A program made the position numbers and the translations under genes. A model generated the notes under the pieces. It did no database searches. It was not told the DNA's origin and saw only the letters and a program-made list of their open reading frames with translations. Of a DNA stretch of 38,248 nucleotides, positions 1 to 10,309 are shown piece after piece. Position 1 is the first letter of the stretch; the number at the start of each line of letters is the position of its first letter. The stretch comes from a virus. Where the stretch lies: positions 1-38,248 of IMG/VR virus record IMGVR_UViG_3300042923_001762. One strand, written 5' to 3'.

Positions 1-3000
1 TTATATCCTCTTGATTCTAACTGTTACATATTGCGCTTGTGTCGTTAATTGTCTTAGATATGGCGCTATACCAGTTGTTGTACTTTTTAATAAACATATC
101 TTACCACTTGTCGCTGCAGCAAAATCAACACCATTAGTGTAAATTACTGTATATACTCCATTAATAGCAATACATTTTCCCGAACCAATTGCTGTTATAA
201 CGTCTATTTCATAGTTTGCAAGCGATAAGTCTATCGGAAGTACGATTTCACCATCAGGAGGTATGTTTGGCATACGCATTTCTAAATAATTAATACTTTT
301 TACAAATTCTTTTGCTACAGCAGTTCTATTTTCTAATTCAATTGTTACTTGTGAACCACCAAACATGCCAGGCACTTTATCAATTACACCGCTTATTTTA
401 CATTTCGGAATAAATTTAGTTTGTGCAGTGCCATAATGTAAATCACCTGCAGTTGGGTATGATGCAGTCCAACAATCGTATTCTATTTTTTTCACGTTTT
501 CGTATGTATTCGTAGAGAGTGTTGCAGGTATAAAGAATAAATATTGGCTATCATCAAGTTTTGCTTCTATATCAATGTTAGTTATTTTTTTAGAAACATT
601 TGTTATAAATCTCGCAAAATTTCCAAGCGCCCTTGCACTGTCAGATATTTGTATTCTTGTATTACGTACTTTTACACCATTTACATAGCCATCAACAAAA
701 TTACTATCTACTTCATCAAAACCGAAGAATACATTGTCAGCATTTACACTGTGTATATCAATACATTCACAATTTATTAATTCAATATTCTGTATATTGA
801 ACCCTGTATCACCAACGATATTACTAAACATTACTATTGGAGCAATCATGTTTTTATTTATAATTTTCATATTATTAAATGATACGTTTTTCACATTTCG
901 ATGAATATTAATTAAAAACCCCGAGTTTTCATTAGATTGATTGTCATATATAATTCCATCAAATACTAGATTTTCAACATTATATGTTTGTGTAATAGCG
1001 TAGTGAAAACCTTCGTTTGTACTATTTGTTGTATCATCGACAAATATTTTTACATCATTTACTTCTATATTTTTTGCTCTAATTGCACCTGTACCACAAT
1101 ATTTTACTGCTTGAGTATTTCTTGCTGTTATATGGTATGCTCTAACATTACTTGCTTGACAATATACAACACGTTCACATACAAATTCACCGTAGACTCT
1201 ACTCATGTTAACATCCGTTGATGGATTAACCGCATCACTTTCAATTAAAATTACGTCTAACCCGTTTCTATCTCGTGGTGTAGTAAAAGTTTTTCCAACC
1301 CAATCTATTTGTTGTGACTTTGTATTAACGATTGAAGCATTGTCAATAGATATATTTCGATTACCTGCCATTAATAAAATTAATGTTTCAATGTTGTTTC
1401 CATATACATTAGTAATGGAAATATTTTTAGACAATTTTTTAAATGCTAATGCTGTCATAAAATTTTCAAAAGTTAAATTAGTTATTTCACCCCTATTTGT
1501 TTGTGGAAGTAAGAACGCATATGGTGAACGTTTTATTCCTGTGGCTTGTGAAACAGTACAGATAAATTTAAGGTTTTTTAATTTAACAAAATCTAGTGGT
1601 GTGTTTGATTCGCAATACCATAAATGTCCGCCACTAGGGTTATCTAAAGTACCTTTTGCATAATCTGTTATTATAGTTAAATCTTCAAGTATAAAAGTTT
1701 TTACTGCTGTTATATCAAATTTTAAATTACCTTGTACAGTTAATGTAGCACCATTGCCTAAGATACTTACACAATCAATATAATTTGCAGTTGTACTTTT
1801 AATAAGATAATTTTTACCATGACTGAAAGCAACGGTTTTATATTTAGTTAATTTTGCTTGTGTGATTGCAGTAATTAAAGCATTTGTATCATCAGTTGTA
1901 CCGTTACCAACCGCACCACAATCATCTATATTAATATATACTTTTGCATTAGTCGATACTAAATCTGCACTTTTTGCATAATATGTAGGCACTTGATTAC
2001 CTAATTTATCTGTATTAGTTGCTTTTGCGACGGGTGTTGTACCATTAACTATATTTGGTATTGTAGTAATTTCCATCGTGTCTAATCGACTGTCTAATGC
2101 TGGTATTGTAGTTACTTCAATCGTGTCTAGCCTATTATCTAATGCTGGTATTGTAGTAATTTCAAGTGTATCTAATCGACCATCTAAGCCATCAACTTCA
2201 CTTTCAACTGCACGAATTTCTTTTGCTTTATCTTGTAAATCATTAGTTATTAAATTAACTTGTCCTGCTAAATCTAAAGCACAATGTAAATTAACAGTAG
2301 GTTTTGCGATTGTATCTGATAAATTATATACTGTATATCCTTGCGCGAATGTTAAGTCATCATCAAGATATGATACACTGGCTATTGGATAATCAGGTAT
2401 AAGTGGTTGATATGTTAATTTCTTACCTATTAAAAATGTTTTAGCAGTTGCTAAGGTTTGAGAGCCTTTTGTAAAATAAATTAGTATATCAGTAAGGTTC
2501 ATGTCAGTTCTAAAAATTTTATCAGCTGTAGTTATGCTTTCGCTTATGCCAGTTATTAAAGCCCAATTTTTTAAAGCATTATTATAACCAATACTATCAA
2601 TCGGCTTTCTGATTACAGCATAATCAAAAGGGTCACTACTATAATAGTTTACTATATCACTATCAACTAATATCTTTTCTTTTGGTGTGCCATTCCACAT
2701 TGACTCACCTTTAAACATTATATAATTTCTATAACAATACAATTTACATTTTTGCACATTTGTAAGTGGTGAAACAAAAGTAGAGAATATTATTTTTTCT
2801 TGTGCTGTCATAGTTTCAAAAGTGATTACGTCAATTAGAGGTTTTTCAAGCATCATTACGATACCAGTCTTATCAATATCCCCTGTAAAACGCCACATTC
2901 TAACATCAGAAAAAACGCTATTAAAATTAATTGTATTTATAAACACATTTGCTTTAATACTATTATTTACCCTAAAATTAGAAAAAGTAAATACATAAGT

Positions 3001-5325
3001 ATTGCTGTATGTTGGGAAAGATGTTGTGTCTTGTAATATATTATCATACTCCCACAACTTAGCCCCTGCTGTTTTCTTCATCACCTTTTCAATACCATTA
3101 TGTTTTATGATTTCATCAGTGATTGAAGTATTTGGTATTGAGCCTATTGTTTCGATGTAGGCTTTTTCAGTTGAAATGAATGGTTCATATGGAAGTGCAA
3201 TTAAATCTTTATTTAACATTACTTGACTATTTAAATCAATACTTGTAAATCTAAATCTTAAATAGTTTGAATTAATTGGTGTTTTAAATGTTGTCTGTGT
3301 AAGAGCAATTCCTCCTGCGTTACTTATAAAATTATTATTTATATCATAAAAAGCAATTCTCAATTCTACATTTACTGGTATCTTTATTGTGTAATCGTAA
3401 TTCGGTCTTACAAATAATTTATTTTTGTTTCTTACAATAGAAGTAGAATCTACTAAAGTACCGTTTAAATAATTAAATGAACCTAATTCTAACAATCCAT
3501 CAAACAAATTCTTTTCAACACTTCTCATTATCGGATTGACAACATCAGCAATCCCTAAAGTGTCGGCAAAGCGTTGGGTTGTTAGTTGATAGGTAAAACT
3601 TATAGTTGCTTTTTGGGTAGCACCTTTAGCAACTCTTATTAAAATAACATTAGTTATATCTTTACGCCAAGTATTAACAACTGTTGATGTACTGTAAGTA
3701 AATAAAGCACTATCAACTAAAGCACTTGCTTCTGACATATCATAAGTAGGGATGCTATAGTAATGTATATCGGCTTCAGCAAAAGAAGTATTTGCTGATA
3801 AAAAAGTTGCTATTACTAATTTAGGGTTTTGAACTGCGAGCTGATAAGTTACGGTTAATGGGTTATTTGCTGTTGCTTGAGATTGTAAGTAGGTTTTAAA
3901 GCCTGCTACATCGGGAGTTACAAGTTTTGATTTTAAAATAGATACAAATAAACCTAAATTACCAGCGTTACCACTAAATATACATTCCTGATTACCAAGA
4001 TAAGTACTATCAGGCACGATAGAAAATAAATTAGAATTAAAAAGTCCACTTACTTTACCATCCGAAATATTAATATAAACAGATAAATAATTATCGTTTG
4101 TGCCAAGTGCATATGTTTGCCAAAATTCTCCGACTACACCCACAAAAGTCTTTTTATTAACTTTTATATCTATTGTCGCTTGACCACTAGTATAGATTAA
4201 TTCATTTTTTTGTGTATCATTAACTTTCCATGTTGATTTGTCTAGGTCAGCAGGAGTGACAATTGGGGTTGAATTACCTTTAATACTGATAACTTCATTT
4301 GGTGATATTTTAATTGCATCTGTGATGTGGTTTACTTCGTTTGATAGGGTTAAGTCGATAAAGTCAGGCTTGTCTAATTCAGCATCAAGTTGCTCAGGTG
4401 TGATAAATCTACTAGGATCAACCCCCGTTATACCCGCAACAGTTTTATCTACATACTCTTTATCTGCTGGCTGTTTTGAAATAACAGGAGTATATCCTTC
4501 AATAAATTTAATCGTACCATCATTTAATAGTATTTTATTAGGTGCGGGAATTGCATAGACTTCATTTCTCAATACACCAATGTCAGTTTTATTTTTAGTT
4601 ATTTCTGTATCTTGAGATGTATTTTTTCCTTCAATAGCTAAAATGGCGCTATCTTGTTCAGTGTTTTTTTGGTTTATTAATTCTATGGAATTATCTTGTT
4701 CAGTGTTTTTTTGTTCAATTAAGTCTTGTTTTGAAGCAATCTGCGTTATTGTATTGCCAATGTTAGAAATATCTTGATTTATAATTACTAACTCAAGGTT
4801 AGTATCTTCAACATCTTCCTCTAATTCTATTACTCTTCCTTTTAATCCAGATTGTTCTACAACAGTGTTATTTATTTGCACTTGTAATTGTTGAGCAGTT
4901 GTATCATCTACCGGTGCAACACTAGCTATATTAGTAGGGTTTACAGCTAAATCTGTTTTTTCCGTTGACTGAGTTGATATTAAATCACCTTCCGCAGAAT
5001 ATTCCTCAAAATAAAAAGAAACCCATAAAGGGCTTGAATTGTATTTTAAAGCTGCGCTTGTAGCTGCACTAGTTAATTGCCATTCCCATATGTACCAGGT
5101 AACATCATTGATCGTCTCAGTTTCTAACCTTAAGGCCATTAGTTTAGCTGGTAAGATAATACCATTAGCTAACTCAATTACAGCATTAACCGTATGATCT
5201 AACGGAATGAAGGTTGATAACAGTTGAAGTTTGTTATTTGTGCTATACTGAAATATTGGTGTTTCTACTTGCAAATCACGTCTAATTGTCCCGTCTGGAT
5301 TAGCGTATATTTTTATAAAGTTCAT
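1..5325 (-). CDS. Tail spike/fibre with pectate-lyase-type beta-helix
   Basis: A 1774-residue virion protein, last gene of the structural operon in this window. The first ~140 residues resemble the N-terminal domain of BppU-type baseplate proteins, which anchors receptor-binding proteins to the baseplate. A coiled-coil region follows (about residues 145-260), with near-identical 14-residue units around KNTEQD. A second coiled coil near residues 1045-1095 has three 15-residue repeats of the type LDxRLDTxExTTIPA. From about residue 1130 a pectate-lyase-3 entry motif (DDCGAVGNGTTDDTNAL) opens a right-handed beta-helix reaching near the C-terminus. Such proteins bind and often cleave surface polysaccharide; enzymatic activity is inferred from fold only. 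The middle (about 300-1030) was not recognised. The TAA stop is the first three bases of the window, so the gene is complete. Five bases separate it from the upstream hub gene. Confidence 0.85.
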   Translation of the reverse strand: MNFIKIYANPDGTIRRDLQVETPIFQYSTNNKLQLLSTFIPLDHTVNAVIELANGIILPAKLMALRLETETINDVTWYIWEWQLTSAATSAALKYNSSPLWVSFYFEEYSAEGDLISTQSTEKTDLAVNPTNIASVAPVDDTTAQQLQVQINNTVVEQSGLKGRVIELEEDVEDTNLELVIINQDISNIGNTITQIASKQDLIEQKNTEQDNSIELINQKNTEQDSAILAIEGKNTSQDTEITKNKTDIGVLRNEVYAIPAPNKILLNDGTIKFIEGYTPVISKQPADKEYVDKTVAGITGVDPSRFITPEQLDAELDKPDFIDLTLSNEVNHITDAIKISPNEVISIKGNSTPIVTPADLDKSTWKVNDTQKNELIYTSGQATIDIKVNKKTFVGVVGEFWQTYALGTNDNYLSVYINISDGKVSGLFNSNLFSIVPDSTYLGNQECIFSGNAGNLGLFVSILKSKLVTPDVAGFKTYLQSQATANNPLTVTYQLAVQNPKLVIATFLSANTSFAEADIHYYSIPTYDMSEASALVDSALFTYSTSTVVNTWRKDITNVILIRVAKGATQKATISFTYQLTTQRFADTLGIADVVNPIMRSVEKNLFDGLLELGSFNYLNGTLVDSTSIVRNKNKLFVRPNYDYTIKIPVNVELRIAFYDINNNFISNAGGIALTQTTFKTPINSNYLRFRFTSIDLNSQVMLNKDLIALPYEPFISTEKAYIETIGSIPNTSITDEIIKHNGIEKVMKKTAGAKLWEYDNILQDTTSFPTYSNTYVFTFSNFRVNNSIKANVFINTINFNSVFSDVRMWRFTGDIDKTGIVMMLEKPLIDVITFETMTAQEKIIFSTFVSPLTNVQKCKLYCYRNYIMFKGESMWNGTPKEKILVDSDIVNYYSSDPFDYAVIRKPIDSIGYNNALKNWALITGISESITTADKIFRTDMNLTDILIYFTKGSQTLATAKTFLIGKKLTYQPLIPDYPIASVSYLDDDLTFAQGYTVYNLSDTIAKPTVNLHCALDLAGQVNLITNDLQDKAKEIRAVESEVDGLDGRLDTLEITTIPALDNRLDTIEVTTIPALDSRLDTMEITTIPNIVNGTTPVAKATNTDKLGNQVPTYYAKSADLVSTNAKVYINIDDCGAVGNGTTDDTNALITAITQAKLTKYKTVAFSHGKNYLIKSTTANYIDCVSILGNGATLTVQGNLKFDITAVKTFILEDLTIITDYAKGTLDNPSGGHLWYCESNTPLDFVKLKNLKFICTVSQATGIKRSPYAFLLPQTNRGEITNLTFENFMTALAFKKLSKNISITNVYGNNIETLILLMAGNRNISIDNASIVNTKSQQIDWVGKTFTTPRDRNGLDVILIESDAVNPSTDVNMSRVYGEFVCERVVYCQASNVRAYHITARNTQAVKYCGTGAIRAKNIEVNDVKIFVDDTTNSTNEGFHYAITQTYNVENLVFDGIIYDNQSNENSGFLINIHRNVKNVSFNNMKIINKNMIAPIVMFSNIVGDTGFNIQNIELINCECIDIHSVNADNVFFGFDEVDSNFVDGYVNGVKVRNTRIQISDSARALGNFARFITNVSKKITNIDIEAKLDDSQYLFFIPATLSTNTYENVKKIEYDCWTASYPTAGDLHYGTAQTKFIPKCKISGVIDKVPGMFGGSQVTIELENRTAVAKEFVKSINYLEMRMPNIPPDGEIVLPIDLSLANYEIDVITAIGSGKCIAINGVYTVIYTNGVDFAAATSGKICLLKSTTTGIAPYLRQLTTQAQYVTVRIKRI

Positions 5326-5330
5326 TTACT

Positions 5331-7691
5331 TCACCCTCTCTTATTTTTAAAATTAATGTATACTGTTCTTATACCAATATCATTACAAGCTATAAATAAA
5401 TTGCCGTTGATATCTCCAATAGCCCAAGATTTTATTGTACCCGAAGGATCACTAAAAATGGGCATTTCGATTTTGCATACTGGATCAGTAGCAACAAAAA
5501 ATTCACCCGAAGAAGAGATCCCTTTAGCTTTTTTATTTTCAAACAGCCCGTATTTTTCGGTACTGTAATATATCTTTAAATCTTTATAATCGGTGTTATA
5601 GTAGACCAGTCTATTTTTGTGTAGCATTTCGCTACCAATAACAAAAGTATTTTCTAATCCTTTTTTAGTCACGATCTGCAATTGATATGTCATCTTAAGT
5701 ACTTCTGCTGGGTCCTTAATTAGCTTAAAGTCAGGGGTACTTATTAACACATCTTGCAAATAACTGGGATCCACTTGCGGAAGATTCTTAGCAAATATAA
5801 TTTGTGATGCTATATCATCCCCCGGTGTAGCAGCACTAGCTAAATCAAAGCTAAAGGTATCAAGCGTTCCATCTGGATTAGCGTATCGGATATACTGGTT
5901 TACATTATCAGTATCTTGCTTTACAACCTGATCACCAGCATTTACATTATCATTAAATCCAAACGTAAATATTAAGCTATTACCACTTGCCACCGAATTA
6001 CAGGTTACTAATAAATTTCCCGGCTTAAATAACGTAACACCTATAGGAAATACGAAGGATTGTCTAATAAAGGTTTGCATAAAGTGCGATTGACCTACAA
6101 ATGTAACAAAACTACTATTTACTTCGCTTATATCTGATAGTTCTACGTATTCACTGTAGCGTTCATGTCGTTCAAGTGTAAATCCATCACTAGGAATGTT
6201 ATACTGTCTAATTTCACTATTGATTCCAACATAATCTGATATCTTATTGTAATTTCTAGACGCCACAGCGCTTGAAATAATAAAATCATTATAAATTTGA
6301 TTCTTAGCTACCGTAATAATATAATTATCTGCAGTGTATTGACCTTTTCTAAAGCATTCTCCAACCGTTTTAACGTATTTGGATATTTCTATGTCCCCAT
6401 TCGATAAACGATTAATCTGGCCATATAGATTGTCACCGAAGGCACCTAAATCAACTATCCGTTCTTGCTGATTAGAATAGAGTATGCTATCGATATTCAC
6501 ATCGATTAGACTTGCTCTTTCAATTTGTATTCTTGTGTCAAATATCGGAATATAACTAATATTAAATAGAATATCTTCGTAATTCGGGATGGTAACAGGA
6601 TAAGCTGTACCGAAAATATCAAATATCATTTTGGAAAAAATTGTAATAATGACCTCAGTGTTAAAAAAGCCATAGGTCTCACCGAATCCGTATATTTTTG
6701 TTCCCTGATAATCGTAGCGTAAAGCAGCTCTCTTAGTACCTAGTACTGCAGTGATATCCGCTGATCCAATTGGAAGAGAAGCCCAAGCTGAAGACTCATA
6801 AATGTAAGGAGTTAGGTCACTATAAATCTCAAATGGAGTTTCGTTAGATCCATATAAAATTTTAGCCCTTATTGTTACATTTTTAATTTTGTACATCGAA
6901 TAGGGGACTTTGAACATCATATTTGCTGACGTTAATCTTAATTCGTCACTTCTTACGCTCGCAAAGCTTAAAGCTGTTGGGTAATTTATAGTTGATTGAT
7001 TTACATTGCTTTCCGATATTTGATTATCGATATAACTTTCTAATTTTGTTGCATAATACTCTATACTTTGACTTTGCTTGAAGTCAGTAATATTATTTAA
7101 ATTAATTAAATCGGTAAGATCGTTATAAAAGTCTGCTGAGAGTGTATTATTCTTAAGTCTAGGTGCAGCTTTAAGATATTTCAACTCTTGTATTAGCGCT
7201 CCTAATGCTGTTGGCCGACTAATAAAAAATTGAGGTGCTTTATATTGTTTGGCTTTATCAAGCAAGCCCTCATCAATTGTAAACAATCTAGTTGAGGCGT
7301 GATTAATCACTGTTTCAAAAGGGATAACATCTTTAGTCCTACTTAATACATCTTCCATAGTGTATCTAACACCACCTACAGGCTGTGTAAATGTTATGGA
7401 TGCACCAGTTTGACGTTCTAGTCTTTTAGTAGGTTCGATGAGCATTATTGTATGTTGGTACAACAAGGGTGACTTACTTATAATCTGTGAATCATCTGAT
7501 GAAACAACAAAGTGCAATGTTTCCGCATCTCTAGTTATAAATACATCAGCAAATTGAGGATATTGTTCTTTTCTTGTTGTTGCAACTTGAATCAATAAAC
7601 CTGAATCTAATTCTTCATCGATTCTTTCAATTATTGTTAGCCCTTGTTTTATTTGGCCAACTGTTTGACCTTTAATAGTAATTGTAATCAT
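5331..7691 (-). CDS. Large tail/baseplate hub protein
   Basis: A 786-residue protein between the short connector/tail genes and the spike. Position, length and an N-terminal region rich in beta-strand (around residues 1-160, containing TMEDVLSRTKDVIPFE) suggest a baseplate hub or tail-associated structural protein of the gp27/Prophage_tail type. No peptidase or lysozyme motif was seen, so a wall-degrading tail tip is not supported. Its ATG overlaps the TGA of the upstream 148-residue gene (ATGA), implying translational coupling. A segment near residues 625-632 (YANPDGT) repeats a phrase found at the N-terminus of the downstream spike (residues 7-13), perhaps reflecting related baseplate-binding strands. 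The family assignment is inferred from context and not from a recognised full domain. Confidence 0.6.
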   Translation of the reverse strand: MITITIKGQTVGQIKQGLTIIERIDEELDSGLLIQVATTRKEQYPQFADVFITRDAETLHFVVSSDDSQIISKSPLLYQHTIMLIEPTKRLERQTGASITFTQPVGGVRYTMEDVLSRTKDVIPFETVINHASTRLFTIDEGLLDKAKQYKAPQFFISRPTALGALIQELKYLKAAPRLKNNTLSADFYNDLTDLINLNNITDFKQSQSIEYYATKLESYIDNQISESNVNQSTINYPTALSFASVRSDELRLTSANMMFKVPYSMYKIKNVTIRAKILYGSNETPFEIYSDLTPYIYESSAWASLPIGSADITAVLGTKRAALRYDYQGTKIYGFGETYGFFNTEVIITIFSKMIFDIFGTAYPVTIPNYEDILFNISYIPIFDTRIQIERASLIDVNIDSILYSNQQERIVDLGAFGDNLYGQINRLSNGDIEISKYVKTVGECFRKGQYTADNYIITVAKNQIYNDFIISSAVASRNYNKISDYVGINSEIRQYNIPSDGFTLERHERYSEYVELSDISEVNSSFVTFVGQSHFMQTFIRQSFVFPIGVTLFKPGNLLVTCNSVASGNSLIFTFGFNDNVNAGDQVVKQDTDNVNQYIRYANPDGTLDTFSFDLASAATPGDDIASQIIFAKNLPQVDPSYLQDVLISTPDFKLIKDPAEVLKMTYQLQIVTKKGLENTFVIGSEMLHKNRLVYYNTDYKDLKIYYSTEKYGLFENKKAKGISSSGEFFVATDPVCKIEMPIFSDPSGTIKSWAIGDINGNLFIACNDIGIRTVYINFKNKRG

Positions 7692-8134
7692 GTATAACGA
7701 CCACCTTTGCGTGAACCATCTACAGCTAATCCTCCGTATAATTCTCTCATTCTTGAGGCTTCTCTATCTGATCTTTTGTATTGTAGTTGCTGATTATATG
7801 CTTTAAATCCTACAGAGGCTACTGCTGCTGGAACCCCTACTATTGGATTCACGGCAATCATTGCAACGTATCCGGCTATTTCCATCGCATTATTAATCTG
7901 ATTTTGCGCCATATAATCCCCTGTAAAATTACCTACGTTACCAATTGTATAGCTCATTATTTGTTTTGCAGATCTTTGAAGCATTGTTGTTAGCGCGGCT
8001 TGCTTCGCTGCAGTAGGTGATTTTGGTATTTGAGTAGGTGAAGATTGTTGACCTGGGGCCTTAACTTCAGTAGGACCAGGTAAAGAACCGCCTCCATCTC
8101 CAGTAAACTCAACTATAATCTTATGTTCACTCAT
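7688..8134 (-). CDS. Small protein in the tape-measure position
   Basis: A 148-residue protein, family not recognised. The N-terminal ~40 residues are rich in Gly, Pro and Gln and look disordered. The middle is helical and Ala/Met-rich, and residues ~85-112 form a hydrophobic segment (AGYVAMIAVNPIVGVPAAVA) that could cross a membrane. The C-terminus is basic. It overlaps both neighbours by a few bases, so the three genes are probably translated as a unit. It lies where a tape-measure gene is normally found, between connector/tube-like genes and the baseplate hub. A short tape measure or an ejected membrane-penetration protein are reasonable guesses; neither is shown by motifs. Confidence 0.55.
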   Translation of the reverse strand: MSEHKIIVEFTGDGGGSLPGPTEVKAPGQQSSPTQIPKSPTAAKQAALTTMLQRSAKQIMSYTIGNVGNFTGDYMAQNQINNAMEIAGYVAMIAVNPIVGVPAAVASVGFKAYNQQLQYKRSDREASRMRELYGGLAVDGSRKGGRYT

Positions 8135-8954
8135 CGACTAACACCTCACTCGCTTTTGTAAACACTACTGTGATATTAGAAAAGTCACCAATAGGATTAT
8201 TAATAGAGCCTGACTCCAGTAATACTTTTCTAGTAATTTCAAATCCTGGGTAAACTATTTTCAAATCATATACTCTATTTTGATATGTGTCTGTTTCGAT
8301 TTCTTCAGCTAACACGTGATAAACATAATCATTCATGTAGTAAAAGCTTAAGACCGTCTTTTTTACATTCTCTTTAATAATTGTCGTAGAAGTAGAAGAG
8401 TTTAGTACCTGGTTAGTATCTGGACTCTTAATAAGATCGGTTTGTCTTGTTGTGGGAGTTAACTCTACATCATCCAAATAATACTTGACTTGATTACCGA
8501 AAATAAACCCTTCGCCAATACGGGTGTAAATATTAAAGATAAAATTAACATAGTCATGGCCCTTAAAGGTATACGAATCTGTATTACGCGGTTGACTCAT
8601 ATTAAATACCGCTTGTGCTGTATCTAAGGCATATTGTTGACCAATAATTAACGGTGCAAGATGATTAAGTAGAATAGTTTCAACTTGTTCCTGATATTGT
8701 AGTTCTGCCACGACGTATATAATTGCGCTCTGATTTAGAGCTTTTTTATTTGTTAATGGAATATAATCACCTGAAAAGTCACCGATGATTACCGGTATAT
8801 ACTTTTGTTCAATAACTTGATAGTTTTCAATGACTTCTTCAAAGAAATCTTCACGATATTCAACATTAACGAACACCTTAAATTTTAAATCTGTTTGTTG
8901 ATTAAGCAGCTCTTCCAATAACGCCGCCAATCGTTTATATAAATTCTCTAGCAT
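8127..8954 (-). CDS. Putative tail completion/tube protein
   Basis: A 275-residue structural protein without a clear family match. The first ~150 residues resemble a tail-terminator/completion protein in size and alpha-beta pattern (N-terminal amphipathic helix with KRLAALLEELL, then strands). The second half is mostly beta-strand (for example KKTVLSFYYMNDYVYHVLAEE), as in a tail-tube fold. One possibility is a fusion of tail-terminator and tube functions, since no separate major tail protein is seen. It begins right after the stop of the 146-residue gene and overlaps the start of the next gene. The assignment rests on position and composition. Confidence 0.5.
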   Translation of the reverse strand: MLENLYKRLAALLEELLNQQTDLKFKVFVNVEYREDFFEEVIENYQVIEQKYIPVIIGDFSGDYIPLTNKKALNQSAIIYVVAELQYQEQVETILLNHLAPLIIGQQYALDTAQAVFNMSQPRNTDSYTFKGHDYVNFIFNIYTRIGEGFIFGNQVKYYLDDVELTPTTRQTDLIKSPDTNQVLNSSTSTTIIKENVKKTVLSFYYMNDYVYHVLAEEIETDTYQNRVYDLKIVYPGFEITRKVLLESGSINNPIGDFSNITVVFTKASEVLVDE

Positions 8955-8955
8955 C

Positions 8956-9396
8956 TTAATACATCACCCGTCCATTAAAATATTCTGCTAAGTATCTAAT
9001 TATATCGTCTTTAGCTCTTTCACTAAACCAACCCTTATGGGGATTGACTTTTTCTCCCGGTACATATTTTTTACGTCCTCGGATCATTCGTTCTGTGGAG
9101 CTTGCTTTCATCTTTTTCATACCAGTAAGCTTTTCAGATATCCTATCTTTTGTTTCTTGTTTTTGTTTCCATCCGCCTGTTTTTTCCCATTCATCTAACC
9201 AGATACCGTAAGGATGGGTTACATCATCGATGTATATTGCAAAGCTGCTATCAGAGTATTCTTCTTTTTTAATTCCATATAACATTAGACTACCTGTTGC
9301 ATAAGGCGCTCTAATTAAAGCCAATGAAACACAATAGGATTTCACATTTGCCGGTATTTTAGGACCTGTCCTTAATGCTATTCCAGTATCAACCAT
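8956..9396 (-). CDS. Putative HK97-gp10-like head-tail connector protein
   Basis: A 146-residue basic protein with many Lys/Arg in the middle (TKDRISEKLTGMKKMKAS). Size, basic character and order (after an adaptor and a stopper-sized gene, before a tail-completion-like gene) fit the gp10-like/minor-tail component of head-tail connectors. It overlaps the upstream gene by 19 bases. No catalytic motif was seen. Family membership is inferred. Confidence 0.5.
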   Translation of the reverse strand: MVDTGIALRTGPKIPANVKSYCVSLALIRAPYATGSLMLYGIKKEEYSDSSFAIYIDDVTHPYGIWLDEWEKTGGWKQKQETKDRISEKLTGMKKMKASSTERMIRGRKKYVPGEKVNPHKGWFSERAKDDIIRYLAEYFNGRVMY

Positions 9397-9725
9397 TTTG
9401 GTAACCTGCTTTCTAAATATTCTTTTGAAAACTTTCTAGCTCCTAAAGAATATACACTATTTTCTCCTAACGCTACATTTGATATCTTCAGTAACATCTC
9501 ATTGTGTTCAATTCTATCGTTTACCTTAAATCTTAGCGGACTAGTCGTATAAATAACCTTTTTTGTTGTATCCGTTATTATACCTTGAACTGGCTTGTAT
9601 ACAGAAGCGGTTGTAGGCTCTAGAACATTACATCGGAATGTTGAAGGTATTTCTTCATACTGATTACTATTCTTTACCTTAGGGTACAATTTCGCTTCAT
9701 AGGGTTCATATATTTGTTGTGCCAT
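9378..9725 (-). CDS. Putative head-tail stopper protein
   Basis: A 115-residue protein predicted mainly beta-strand, the usual size and fold type of head-closure/stopper proteins (SPP1 gp16-like). It has a good ribosome site (GGAGGG) 8 bases before its ATG, and its end overlaps the next gene. Its place directly after the connector-adaptor-sized gene supports the call; sequence identity to a known stopper could not be established by eye. Confidence 0.5.
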   Translation of the reverse strand: MAQQIYEPYEAKLYPKVKNSNQYEEIPSTFRCNVLEPTTASVYKPVQGIITDTTKKVIYTTSPLRFKVNDRIEHNEMLLKISNVALGENSVYSLGARKFSKEYLESRLPKWLILE

Positions 9726-9726
9726 A

Positions 9727-10206
9727 TTAGTAATCCCTCCTATAAGCTGCTTGAGATACAGTGTAGCCGTAAGTTCCAGTATAAAGCAATCCTGCTGATC
9801 TAAGTGTTTGAATTGCTTGGGCCGATACTAATCTTTCATCTCGTAGATCTCTGATGTTCATTGCTGTACCTTTTTCAACATTGATACCGTGTTGACTGCC
9901 TAATGTATCCGCTGAAGATTCTAGCGCATATTCCACCTGAGCTAGTAACGCCTGGAATATAACATCTCTATAATTCACATCCATAGCAAGCCTATATTCT
10001 ACTAGTTTTTTTGATGAAATATTAATTTGAGAGTATAACCAGGAGTAAAGTTTTCTAGAGTTGTTCTTAAGTTGTATTTGTGCTTTTTCTAATCCGCCGT
10101 ATGCTATTTCAATATTTTCACCCAGATTGTTTTCAACTGCTTTTGGTGTAATTACATATGCGTGTAAATCCACGTCATAAATTAAATTATCATCATTGTA
10201 AGGCAT
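9727..10206 (-). CDS. Putative head-tail adaptor
   Basis: A 159-residue, largely helical protein that is the first gene after the major capsid gene and its terminator. Size, helical character and position match head-tail connector adaptors such as SPP1 gp15 or HK97 gp6. A GGAG site precedes the ATG by about 10 bases. It starts a run of tightly packed genes leading to the tail spike. No promoter is obvious in the 143-base gap upstream, so expression probably depends on read-through of the terminator at 10275-10309. Confidence 0.5.
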   Translation of the reverse strand: MPYNDDNLIYDVDLHAYVITPKAVENNLGENIEIAYGGLEKAQIQLKNNSRKLYSWLYSQINISSKKLVEYRLAMDVNYRDVIFQALLAQVEYALESSADTLGSQHGINVEKGTAMNIRDLRDERLVSAQAIQTLRSAGLLYTGTYGYTVSQAAYRRDY

Positions 10207-10274
10207 TTAAATCATCTCCTTTAATTATATTTTTACTTTTATAAAGGTTCTTTAAATCAACTAAAAAACCCTTA

Positions 10275-10309
10275 TAAAAATAAGCCCCTCTCCATTACGA
10301 GAGAGGCTT
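10275..10309 (-). terminator. Intrinsic terminator after the major capsid gene
   Basis: On the minus strand an 11-bp stem (AAGCCTCTCTC pairing with GAGAGGGGCTT, one wobble) has a short loop and is followed by TATTTTTAT. It lies in the 143-base gap between the major capsid gene and the connector genes. It would end much of the capsid mRNA here and set a high capsid-to-connector ratio. Confidence 0.8.

Noticed and set aside
1205-1663. Plus-strand reading frame within the tail spike
   Set aside because: It is a shadow of the beta-helix coding sequence, with no ribosome site or recognisable protein features.
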